Made by a program: the position numbers and the translations under genes
DNA from: Apoderus coryli
Taxonomy: Eukaryota > Arthropoda > Insecta > Coleoptera > Attelabidae
Direction: 5' to 3'
Length of the DNA: 64,000 nucleotides
NCBI GenBank assembly: GCA_911728435.2
Contig: OU452200.1
Location: 34,053,715-34,117,714 of the forward strand
Shown: piece by piece, positions 59,201 to 64,000 of the stretch
Layout of the letters: each line of letters begins with the position of its first letter
Numbering within the stretch: the first letter of the stretch is position 1
The notes under the pieces: generated by a model
Databases searched by the model: none
Told to the model about the DNA's origin: nothing
What the model saw: only the letters and a program-made list of their open reading frames with translations

Positions 59201-62200
59201 ACCGCAAATGCCGAAGACATTCTTTCGAGGCTTTACCAGATGAACGGTAGAAGGGGCAGCGGAAGTTGCATATGATTATGGCACTTATACGACCCATTCA
59301 AACTTCTGAACTGATAATATAAGCAGTTTCATCCTTTATCTATTGTGCACTTTGGTTTGTGTGAAATTCACGCATGCGAAGGCCCTCAAGCTAGGCTTTA
59401 TATGACGGTATGAGGGCTGCTTTCATAATGACATAGGCACAGGAAGATCTGGAAGCAGTGAGTTACGACGTACTGGAACTGTAAACTGAACTGAAAAAAT
59501 GTCGTATTACAGATCTATTCTTATTCTTATTTGCCGACACCCAGTATTAGTTGGAAAAGTGACAAAAGTTTTCAGTAGTCATTTCTGAAATCAAGTTTTG
59601 TAGTATTATTGGATTGTTTATTGAATTTAATCTAATAATTTGTAATAATATTTGCGGATATCTTTATATATTTATTTGTACTGAATTTTCAGGTATTCGA
59701 CAAACACTACTGAATCCGAAGACGCACAAAAATGTTAAAATATTTCTAGTAAAATTAATCGACAATAATATTAACATTTTTCGATTTTATTCGAATTGGT
59801 TCCTTCGACCTCTGTTGAAATTTATCGCTGATAAATGCACGGGCGACCATCTAAATTATTTTGTTACCGATGTTGTAAGTATTTTAACATTTAATTACAC
59901 GAAGATATTTGATGAATTTGAAATAAGTTGATGATATTTATCAAGTTTAAACAAATACACGATAATTATAGGAATTAATACTGTTGAAGTTTTACGACTT
60001 CTTTCTATAAAAAGTGCTCTGGTCTGATGGAACTTCTTGGTTTACGGACAATAATGTCGAATTTCAATTCGATAATAATAATTCAATTCGAAAGAAAAAG
60101 AAAGAAAAGAAAAAACACACCCACAACGGTATATGAGCAGAACAAAATTAAGTAAACATAGTTTTAAGATTCTTAAGCCCACCACAAATCTACCGCACGG
60201 CATTGGAACCAAATATCTTGTTCAGCTCGCGCATAAAGATACGCGAGTCCCGAAAAAATCGAGCTGCTGCTGGAAACGATTTGCTAGAGACGGAACTAGC
60301 CATAAAAGAACTTCATTCATCGTCGTCATTTGTCCTATGGAAGCGCTCATGAAATAAGCGACAGCCTGTGTGTTTCTAGCCAGAACATGAATTCCAAGTT
60401 TAGCCAAGAGTTCAGGGCAATGAATAAGGTCCCTCTCGTCTCTGCGAGCCTCTTGAGTAGTGAGATGTAATTGGTCTGGTACAGATATATAATCAAAAAT
60501 ATAATTCATCCTAGGAGGATGTCCTAGCTTATTCGAAATATAACGTAAAAACCTGTTTTGTACTTTTTCAAAACTGTGAATATGGCAGCGATAAGAATGG
60601 TTCCACAATGCGGACGCGTATTCTAGATGTGGTCTAACCAATGAGGAATACAAACACTTAAACAAATTTATGTCGCTGAAGTCTCAGAAATCCCAGCATT
60701 CTAAATGCTTTATTAGTAATGTCAGTAATGTGACGATCAAAGAACAGGGAACTATCAATCAGGACACGAAGATGTGAACAGAACTCAATTCACAGCCATC
60801 AATTTTGTCATTATAATTTATAGGCATCCTTGATCTATTAAAATTTATAACAAAACATTTAGATATATTTAGATACATGCCGTCCGCCCCACGCCTCAAA
60901 AACACATTAGTTAACTCTTAAATCTTTAGATCAGCTGCAAAAAGCTTAAAGTTGCTGTTTAAGAAACATTTGGCAATATCACTCACGAACAAATTAAACA
61001 ATAGAGGTCCCAGATGTGAGCCCTGTGGGACACCAGATGGAACATGAATATCAGAAGACCTAAAACCACATATGCGTACAATCTTTGTACGACCAGACAA
61101 GTAGCTTCTTAGATTTAGGTTCTCACGATTTTTTTAAATAAATTTATTAAAGACGTTCGTGGTAGCAAATTTTTAGCAGTAGAAGGTGAAAGTTATAATT
61201 ATATTTTTTTCTACGACTGTCTTTAAATTCCTTTATTATATGTTTAATCATAATTTGAAAATGTTGTTTTTCATTACCCGCTAGTTGCAAATGCAAGGGT
61301 AAATTTCCTGGTAATGACAAAAGTAGCGTCGGTTATGAAAAATCACCATAGCAACGCTGACAACACAAAAACCGAATTGAAAGTTTAAATTATCTCGCTA
61401 ATTTCGAAGGTTTCAAAGCTATTTATATAATGAAAAACAGTGATAGTGAATATAGTTTAACACCACCTAGTCAATTTCACACTTTTCACTCCTCGTATTT
61501 AGGGTAAATTTCGAAAAACAAATAATTTCCTAAAAATCATGATGTTTAATTTATTCAAAAGTACACTATTGAAGCATCCTGTATATTAAAACAGTCGTAG
61601 AAAAAGTATAGTGTGAAACTCGCATGAAATAACCATTTCCTACTCGTATAATATGCAGCTAGACCCGCAGGCGAGTGCTGCAAACGATCATACTCGTAGT
61701 AAATATGTTCGTTGCACAATATATACTAATTATAATTATTATTATATTATTCATTATTTAAAAGAGAAGTAATGAAAATGTTGAAACTGACAAATTTCCT
61801 TAGCATGCGTTTTAAGCAGTTTAATTATTTTTCAGTTAATTATTTTATCAACATGGATGCCAAAAGCTTCTCTCGACCAAATAGATTCTGATCTAGCCGT
61901 TACCGTTTTAAAATTTGTTGTTAGTAATTTGACAAACGATTCTCCAGAGATATTTAAATATATAATGGAAATTGTGAAGCTGTTGATAGAAAATTGGAAG
62001 AATGTACTTTTAATACCATACGAAACATTATGGTCTAAATACAACTATTCCATAGCGGATAGAAAAATTGAAGTGGCTATTCATTTAACATCCGTGTTTT
62101 TAATAAATGGGATGAGTCCTTGTGATGAGAATGATTTCGAAATATTTTTCAATAAATTGATCGAGATATTGGATAGTCCAAAACGAACAATTTATCAGAA

Positions 62201-64000
62201 ATGCTCTGAAACCTTGGGCTTATTTTTGAAATATCTAGATACTAATGGATGTAAAGTTATTGAAAAATGTTCATCAAAAACTAGCAGTTATTTGAAAAAA
62301 GCTAATTTAGATGACCTGAATAAATGGGCGTTAATTGTCGAAGGTAAATAACGAGTTTTTGTGTCAACTATTACTTTAATAATTAAGTTCCGTACTTTTT
62401 GTATCATAATAACATTTTTTTTTATTTCGCCTCCTTACTCTCTCTTTTTTCAATTCTGCGTTCTCCACAACCCTAGCGAATAAGATTTATCGATAGGTTA
62501 GTGCAATAGTGCTTTATCTGAGCGATAACGCTTTTTATCAGTTTTTTATGTGTTTGAGATACAGGGCCTGTTTTGTTTTTTTGCACACCTAGTATAATTT
62601 TGATTTCATATGTTTATCTATTTGTTTTTTTTTTGTGCATTTCCATGTCTGATCCGATCGTAACCAACCCGTATACGTGTTGTACTTTAACTTATCTTTG
62701 ATGAGCGGTACCACAGCCTTCATTAGACAAGCCATGAACAAGTAAATTTGGCAACGCTGAGAACCAGTCGATGTGTGTATGTTTACATTTTTTTTCTACT
62801 CCTGTTTTGTTAAGCCGTCTATTGCAAAACTGTTAACGTGACATGTAAATTCAATCTTACATAAGTGTTACGTAATGATCACCAAAGTGTTACGTAATGA
62901 ATATTACATAACACTTTGGGGATGTTTATTTTTTATTATGTCAAACACAAATGTCAAATCAATTCAAATATTTAAATGTCATAATTACCTTTTCTTCTGT
63001 ATTAAGTATTTCTGCTTAAATTTTAATTCTGAAATGGATTCGGATTCTCCAAAGTCGTAGAAAAAGTATAGTACATAACTCGAGCTGTAAATAATTTTCC
63101 ATGTGTAAAATATCATTTACAGCACATGTTATGTAATATACTAAATATCTACTTCTGTTTTGTTAAGCCGTCTATTACAAAACTGTTAACGTGACATGTA
63201 AATTCAATCTTACATAAGTGTTACGTAATGATCACGAAAGTGTTACGTAATGAATATTACATAACACTTTAGGGAATTTTATTTTTTATTATGGAATTAT
63301 GTCAAACACAAATGTCAAATATTTAAATGTCATAATTACCTTTTCTTCTGTGTGAAATATTTTTGCTTAAATTTTAATTCTGAAATGGATTTTGATTATG
63401 CAAAGTCGTAGAAAAAGTACAGTACATAACTCGAGCTGTAAATAATTTTCCATGCTCGAGACTATTGCCTAACTCGCCGCTTCGCGGCTCGTGGGCAAAC
63501 TAGTCTCTCGCATGTAAAATATCATTTACAGCACATGTTATGTAATATACTATTACATTATTCATAAATGCAGATTTAATTTAAATTTTAGACGATCTTC
63601 TTTTACATTTAAGTAGAATTAATGGTTCTAATAAGTGGAATAATAAAATAAATTCAAATATAGAATTCTATGTTACAAAATAGTTTACACATATTTACGT
63701 TGCGACCGAGCATGTACCGTATATAGACTGGTTTATTAATTGTATTGCGGTGTTGCTATTATCTGTTCATCGCTTCTCTAAAGAAGATGTGGCGGTACCA
63801 TTTGCAAATAACGTCTAGTGCCCATATTGATTACTTGACGCAAAAGAAATATTTTGATCAAAATATGTACCCCTCGTAATATATTTAATGCATAGATAAT
63901 GTTTTTAGGTATTGCATTGCATTATCCAACTCTAATCGATTGTGAAATTTTGAATCGAATAATACATAAGCTTAATCGAGCTGATGATTACCTTAAGAGC
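38150..64000 (+). CDS. PRKDC: DNA-dependent protein kinase catalytic subunit, N-terminal half (partial gene)
   Basis: DNA-PKcs is the PI3K-related kinase recruited by Ku70/80 to DNA double-strand breaks in non-homologous end joining, in the nucleus. Sixteen exons join in a single frame of 2231 codons: 38150-38291, 38363-38707, 38817-39110, 39174-39385, 39454-39889, 45937-46595, 47904-48108, 48166-48537, 48599-48801, 53590-55484, 57250-57818, 58237-58782, 59693-59874, 61836-62343, 63592-63624 and 63909 to the edge. Anchors against the human protein: [78 protein letters not shown] and [16 protein letters not shown]. The segment is N-HEAT plus M-HEAT including NUC194. FAT, kinase and FATC lie outside the window. 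DNA-PKcs is absent from Drosophila but kept in several other insects. Confidence 0.93.
38363..38707 (+). CDS. PRKDC: PRKDC exon 2
   Basis: Residues 48-162. Acceptor TATATTTTAG, donor GTAAGA. Encodes SYLFYIFNQSNGLTNFIHLA and CLLQSLDIIYTLINNFSEKL, first N-HEAT helices, corresponding to the human segment FGLLVFVRKSLNS to DLLIKLLQ. Confidence 0.9.
38817..39110 (+). CDS. PRKDC: PRKDC exon 3
   Basis: Residues 163-260. Acceptor GTATTTTCAG, donor GTAAGA. Includes GSQYATMGTFCKKFSFLVYN and SQSIIEGIFRAFINLYEAFP, N-HEAT repeats matching the human stretch with LAGCLKGLSSLLCNF. Confidence 0.9.
39174..39385 (+). CDS. PRKDC: PRKDC exon 4
   Basis: Residues 261-331. Acceptor TGTTTACAG, donor GTACGT. AAMEFLSRNIDLFTNFMVKN then WHKALLAWLNMGEQERKVGV correspond to human [20 protein letters not shown] and [20 protein letters not shown]. 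Confidence 0.9.
39454..39889 (+). CDS. PRKDC: PRKDC exon 5
   Basis: Residues 332-476. Acceptor ATATTTTTAG, donor GTAAAT. HFYRWFKGKLKKQTASKDEK, AIQGLKFFSGAF and TVEWNFLPDYIQCIANYMKY match the human N-HEAT region with [20 protein letters not shown]. Confidence 0.9.
40475..43775 (+). mobile_element. LINE (jockey/CR1-like) in PRKDC intron 5, split by a TIR transposon
   Basis: First part 40475-40846: LSGPLSIIFNLIVKTNYFPS, NYRPISILSNFSKVLEVVLY, GIVTGRSPVTNLAVFTQYVS and the start of RT motif A (GQVDVIY). Second part 42484-43575: SGVPQGSNLGPLLFNLFIND, LIFADDLKIYSTVD, VRSKLEYCSLIWYP and a C-terminal part like that of the 5290 ORF. Frame breaks at 42838 and 43324. 3' UTR ends GAGCAATAAAGCATTTATTT at 43744-43763. 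The endonuclease is missing. Confidence 0.85.
40847..42483. mobile_element. TIR transposon with ~610-bp arms inside the LINE
   Basis: The left end CAGGGTGTCCTATGGTGGCA pairs with the right end (reverse complement CAGGGTGTCCTACGGTGGCA). TATA is present on both sides (40843-40846, 42484-42487), consistent with TA target duplication. The inverted arms reach to about 41460 and 41875 and are nearly identical. They include the palindromes CTTCCGGTTATACCGGAAG (40974) and CTTCCGGTATAACCGGAAG (42340). No ORF of note. Confidence 0.85.
43940..45830. mobile_element. Inverted-repeat-bounded interval in intron 5
   Basis: GACATGCCCACCGAACATATAA at about 43951 pairs with the inverted copy TTATATGTTCGGTGGACATACC ending about 45822; the matching continues with TATAGAAGG. 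The interior includes a LINE fragment. Ends could not be fixed to the base. Confidence 0.45.
44390..45305 (+). mobile_element. LINE fragment with nested 3' end
   Basis: FNVTSGVSQGTSLAPLLFVL and LLFADDCKIFRIIK (44385-44522) are RT motifs B and C. The reading continues after about 55 bp (44523-44578) that look like a different LINE tail (AATAAAGAGTTATTATTATT) as STDGCWALQRDIDQLSNWCD and then 44748-44948 VRDLGVVIDEKCTFAGHISG, RSKLEYGCTILHP. 3' end near 45300 with CAATAAAGCTTATGATTG. Confidence 0.75.
45937..46595 (+). CDS. PRKDC: PRKDC exon 6
   Basis: Residues 477-696. Acceptor GATTTTTTAG, donor GTAAGT. VKNYFPLWSGILKFTTNINY, then [40 protein letters not shown] and [20 protein letters not shown]. 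These match human [40 protein letters not shown] and MKQYKDELLASCLTFLL. This exon alone identifies the gene. Confidence 0.95.
46650..47330 (-). mobile_element. Decayed jockey/R1-like LINE fragment in intron 6
   Basis: Minus-strand reading near 47160-47110 gives EVKYLGVILHLKPPLDCHL, the thumb-region start of jockey-type ORFs, followed by a degraded continuation to about 46750. No intact frame. Confidence 0.5.
47805..47880 (-). repeat. Possible tRNA-derived SINE fragment
   Basis: Minus strand GCAGGTGGTTTACTGGATTA and CGGGTTCTACCG resemble pol III A and B boxes about 40 nt apart. The ACGGTAGAACCC string is also present at 37335. No proper cloverleaf, so probably not a tRNA gene. Confidence 0.3.
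47904..48108 (+). CDS. PRKDC: PRKDC exon 7
   Basis: Residues 697-764. Acceptor CTCTCGTTTTTAG, donor GTAAAG. CVEVFKTVFAVGRSYINLAS, GLRTLEYWQDNIE and IPCLDSYLRSKSL match human [20 protein letters not shown] and ILPCLDGYLKTSAL. The following intron is 57 bp and stop-free. Confidence 0.9.
48109..48165 (+). other. 57-bp PRKDC intron 7, multiple of three and stop-free
   Basis: GTAAAG...TTTCCAG with a pyrimidine-rich stretch before the acceptor. The intron keeps the reading frame and has no stop, so unspliced mRNA would add 19 residues (KVYYGKFIFVSSLILLFPG). The strongly hydrophobic translation and the splice-site quality favour a true intron. Confidence 0.7.
48166..48537 (+). CDS. PRKDC: PRKDC exon 8
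   Basis: Residues 765-888. Donor GTATGT. ELEKRRKTAQALKRRKVLVE, ISLPFEDVILDVFLEPFIAR and DLSLYCSDRKTRIMSCELLQ match human [20 protein letters not shown] and [20 protein letters not shown]. Start of M-HEAT. Confidence 0.93.
48599..48801 (+). CDS. PRKDC: PRKDC exon 9
   Basis: Residues 889-956. 61-bp intron before it, acceptor TTTGAAAG, donor [26 protein letters not shown] and [20 protein letters not shown] match human [20 protein letters not shown] and [20 protein letters not shown]. Confidence 0.93.
49136..49196. repeat. 61-bp fold-back sequence (CAGTGGCGT...ACGCCACTG)
   Basis: Nine-base perfect inverted termini around a 43-bp core. A diverged relative is at 49943-50008 (CAGTGGCATATCA...CTCCACTGG). 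The CAGTGGCGT string is also abundant in the 2478-3889 element. Confidence 0.5.
49250..49720 (-). pseudogene. DUF4817-type transposon fragment
   Basis: Minus-strand reading of 49690-49500 gives NNEYADINFSYGFCDETAEA and TVREYRRRYPNR, a clear DUF4817 pattern, followed after a stop by DARVFIRTHQNFRNFG. Farther 3' (49350-49270) LHPGDAVREWLINN resembles the linker to the DDE domain. No catalytic domain is left. Confidence 0.65.
50128..50159 (-). ncRNA. Hammerhead-ribozyme-like motif, left PLE arm
   Basis: Exact inverted partner of 53156-53187: CTGATGA, T, GGAG/CTCC stem II, GAAACATGTC. Located about 420 bp 3' of the PLE stop codon on the minus strand. Confidence 0.55.
50579..52225 (-). CDS. PLE reverse transcriptase-GIY-YIG protein, 5'-truncated, with chimeric N terminus
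   Basis: 548-codon frame. RT blocks: LLYGLPKIHKPDIPIRPVV (about residues 49-67), motif A FDVKNLYPSI (121-130), motif B SGLAMGSNLSPLLSEIFM (from 181), motif C YVDD (220-223), then RCLNFLDLTISR and YHKPTSTDS. GIY-YIG nuclease: GVYCLSC (423-429), KYIGQSGRKISVRVKEHT (438-455) and HNHRFD. PLE enzymes copy RNA at chromosome nicks made by the GIY-YIG domain. The first 31 or so residues are an artefact: they are the antisense of the opposite arm, read through the inverted junction at about 52127. The real protein would begin farther upstream, so this copy lacks its N terminus although the rest is intact. Confidence 0.88.
   Translation of the reverse strand: MNGMEKHFLVLLKFPDRLIKFLLMNLVICLKNKQSNKSRLTVMNPATPLLYGLPKIHKPDIPIRPVVCYTNSPSHRLAKWLNDVIPTLTDFRNPLAIKNSFSLVSHTKHLVIPHSSILVSFDVKNLYPSIPPEDCLKYLRELLFENTSLPTFHILNICLLTDIVLKQNFFQFNERFFVQKSGLAMGSNLSPLLSEIFMFNIEKSIKSHPLYNKILYYSRYVDDIFAIFTGEMSELDDFLTFLNSIHPSIEFTMEVENNRCLNFLDLTISRTNYNCLSFAIYHKPTSTDSIIPYDSYHPHSHKFAAFNSFFHRLFNIPLTPSDFNHELSYIRMVAANNGFPSSSINKMFFKHMNKFINKNLINLSGNFNKTKKCFSIPFIDNLSYKIQTYFQSKYEINISFKTINSLGTFLVNSKDVIPLTSKSGVYCLSCSQPACAAKYIGQSGRKISVRVKEHTNIITRYRNNNPNLIDEYDTTSSFANHVLNHNHRFDVDLGLKVIHVCNKGIKLNLLEMLEIFKAVGNNNIICLNDQLKFEPYTFFEALLHLKHS
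52139..52736 (+). CDS. PLE GIY-YIG fragment (right inverted arm)
   Basis: Open frame from the arm junction: FKHMTKFINKNLINLSGNFN, then SGVYCLSCSQPACAAKYIGQ to the same C terminus EALLHLKHS as the left arm. RT is not included. Differences from the left arm are very few (for example MTKF for MNKF). Confidence 0.8.
53156..53187 (+). ncRNA. Hammerhead-ribozyme-like motif, right PLE arm
   Basis: CTGATGA (invariant core), one extra T, stem II GGAG/CTCC with loop CTGAGT, GAAA, stem III AC/GT with a 2-nt loop, and a C at the cleavage position (GTC). Stem I can pair AGG (before the core) with CCT (after GTC). All core residues of the hammerhead are present. The extra base before stem II and the very short stem III depart from the classic form but are shared by the other copies here. 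Confidence 0.55.
53590..55484 (+). CDS. PRKDC: PRKDC exon 10 (large M-HEAT exon)
   Basis: Residues 957-1587 in one 1.9-kb exon. Acceptor CCATTTCAG, donor [56 protein letters not shown] and AVKQIYASLRHIKRILVEKP match human [50 protein letters not shown] and the CDAIDHLCRIIEKK block. The rest is all-helical HEAT sequence that diverges more strongly. No frameshifts. Confidence 0.95.
55672..56965. mobile_element. hAT-type MITE in PRKDC intron 10
   Basis: The left end CAGTGGCGGCTTGT at 55672 has an exact inverted copy (ACAAGCCGCCACTG) ending at 56965. 8-bp flanks TAAACTAT (55664-55671) and TTAACTAT (56966-56973) differ by one base, as expected of a hAT target duplication. The ends also share GAAGCA strings. 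1.3 kb, no transposase ORF. Confidence 0.85.
57250..57818 (+). CDS. PRKDC: PRKDC exon 11
   Basis: Residues 1588-1777. Acceptor CATAATATTTTAG, donor GTAAGA. ESLQRLSQQIVSKIENKSET, VLFFIVDLYAKLNSTTTIST, then YVFKDLLRHCQNHAFESFYV. M-HEAT leading into the NUC194 domain, matching the human stretch [20 protein letters not shown] and KLCYDAF (KLCLDAF here). Confidence 0.92.
58237..58782 (+). CDS. PRKDC: PRKDC exon 12 (NUC194 region)
   Basis: Residues 1778-1959. Acceptor AAACTTTTAG, donor GTAAGA. FKCYAYNALASIVSNSIKNQ with KFYEKLF matches human [20 protein letters not shown] and KFYQGFLF. Then SLSEDITKFDFSNAV (human TLSEEMSQFDFSTGV), IELDGTEINNHECMA (human LEMDELNRHECMA) and ELPTWME (human DLPSWMK). 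The segment around the human PQR phosphorylation cluster is shortened here. Confidence 0.93.
58783..59692 (+). other. PRKDC intron 12
   Basis: 910 bp, GTAAGA...TTTTCAG. A 66-codon ORF at 58960-59160 has no recognised relative. The 58920-59510 part has higher GC than its surroundings and may be an unassigned repeat. Confidence 0.7.
59693..59874 (+). CDS. PRKDC: PRKDC exon 13
   Basis: Residues 1960-2020. Acceptor AATTTTCAG, donor GTAAGT. KNVKIFLVKLIDNNINIFRF, YSNWFLRPLLKFIADKC and LNYFVTDV match human [36 protein letters not shown] and IHYMVVEIV. An open extension past the donor to a stop at 59929 is intron sequence. Confidence 0.92.
60150..61120 (-). mobile_element. LINE relic in PRKDC intron 13
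   Basis: Minus strand: 61100-60918 VPSGVPQGSHLGPLLFNLFV with LFAADLKI (a variant of the catalytic FADD, second-position Asp changed to Ala-Asp order), then 60665-60300 FKCLYSSLVRPHLEYASALW, FEKVQNRFLRYISNKLGHPP and ERDLIHCPELLAKLGI. Antisense to PRKDC. Frames broken between the blocks. Confidence 0.8.
61200..61620. repeat. Repeat with TTTTTCTACGACTG ends
   Basis: TTTTTTTCTACGACTGT at 61206 pairs with ACAGTCGTAGAAAAAGTATA ending at about 61607. The TCGTAGAAAAAGTA string also occurs at 63053 and 63407, so it belongs to a repeat family spread within this gene. Confidence 0.5.
61836..62343 (+). CDS. PRKDC: PRKDC exon 14
   Basis: Residues 2021-2189. Acceptor TATTTTTCAG, donor GTAAAT. LIILSTWMPKASLDQIDSDL, IMEIVKLLIENWKNVLLIPY, VAIHLTSVFLINGMSPCDEN and SETLGLFLKYLDTN match human [40 protein letters not shown] and AAEVLGLILRYVMER. 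Confidence 0.93.
62798..63553 (+). repeat. Tandem duplication in intron 14 (353-bp unit; second copy carries a 56-bp insertion)
   Basis: Copy 1 62798-63150, copy 2 63151-63553. Shared: TTTTGTTAAGCCGTCTATT, ACATAAGTGTTACGTAATGA, GTCGTAGAAAAAGTA, ACATAACTCGAGCTGTAAAT and ACAGCACATGTTATGTAATA. The second copy has an extra GC-rich segment at about 63454-63510 (CTCGAGACTATTGCC to CTAGTCTCTCG). Each unit includes near-palindromes such as GTGTTACGTAATGA...ATTACATAACAC. Confidence 0.85.
63592..63624 (+). CDS. PRKDC: PRKDC exon 15 (33-bp microexon, donor uncertain)
   Basis: Residues 2190-2200, DDLLLHLSRIN, after acceptor TTAAATTTTAG. It corresponds to human DKFIVCLNKVT. The donor GTTCTA at 63625 is weak, but it is the only GT in the phase required by the next exon. 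Intron 63625-63908. Confidence 0.65.
63909..64000 (+). CDS. PRKDC: PRKDC exon 16 (runs off the window)
   Basis: Residues 2201-2231. Acceptor ATGTTTTTAG. GIALHYPTLIDCEILNRIIH then KLNRADDYLKS matches human [20 protein letters not shown]. Still open at the last base. Confidence 0.85.

Noticed and set aside
59875..59931. Extension of PRKDC exon 13 to the stop at 59929
   Set aside because: The GTAAGT donor at 59875 joins in phase to exon 14, which restores the human-like sequence.
1..64000. CRISPR array or bacterial-type defence or operon system
   Set aside because: No regular direct-repeat/spacer pattern, and gene structure is eukaryotic throughout; all repeats found are transposon-type or simple.

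Overview
The window is AT-rich eukaryotic DNA (spliced genes with GT-AG introns, LINEs, Penelope-like elements (PLEs), hAT and mariner-type relics, (TTA)n tails). The kinds of repeat point to an insect, possibly a beetle, but the order is an inference. It is not bacterial: there are no operons, ribosome binding sites or CRISPR arrays.

The main single-copy gene is the N-terminal half of the DNA-dependent protein kinase catalytic subunit (DNA-PKcs, PRKDC) on the + strand. I could assemble 16 exons from 38150 to the window edge. All splice phases are consistent and give one open reading frame of 2231 codons. It follows human DNA-PKcs collinearly from near its N terminus to roughly residue 2350: N-HEAT, M-HEAT and the NUC194 region. 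The FAT, kinase and FATC domains must lie beyond 64000. The gene sits in a repeat-rich setting: intron 5 (6.0 kb) holds a LINE split by a terminal-inverted-repeat (TIR) transposon, intron 9 (4.8 kb) holds a near-perfect inverted pair of PLE arms, intron 10 a hAT-type MITE with an 8-bp target duplication, intron 13 a LINE relic, and intron 14 a 353-bp tandem duplication.

Just upstream, 35090-35327 holds the last two coding exons of another + strand gene. They encode a cysteine-containing segment and a hydrophobic C-terminal tail typical of a GPI-anchored protein (possibly Ly6-like), with a poly(A) signal after the stop. A candidate promoter for PRKDC (E2F and NRF-1 type sites) lies near 37569-37630.

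The remaining ~35 kb on the left is a mosaic of nested mobile elements. From left to right: a TIR element (81-3935) holding a decayed hAT transposase and a second TIR element; a PLE with an inverted arm split by a LINE (5060-8975); a TIR element holding a second PLE (9178-12044); two LINEs meeting tail to tail (14066-16680); a PLE relic; two LINE pieces inserted into an older repeat (17465-20145); a TIR element holding a jockey-like relic (20336-22298); further LINE, mariner, DUF4817-type and DDE transposase fragments (23500-33760); and a TIR element next to the GPI-type gene.

The most notable non-coding signal is a hammerhead-ribozyme-like core, CTGANGA-n-stem-GAAAC, that recurs in at least six clear copies. 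The stem II arms differ in sequence between copies but still pair, which indicates a conserved RNA fold. Hammerhead motifs are known in PLEs, so this is an extension of known biology, not a wholly new system. I did not find a convincing undescribed system.
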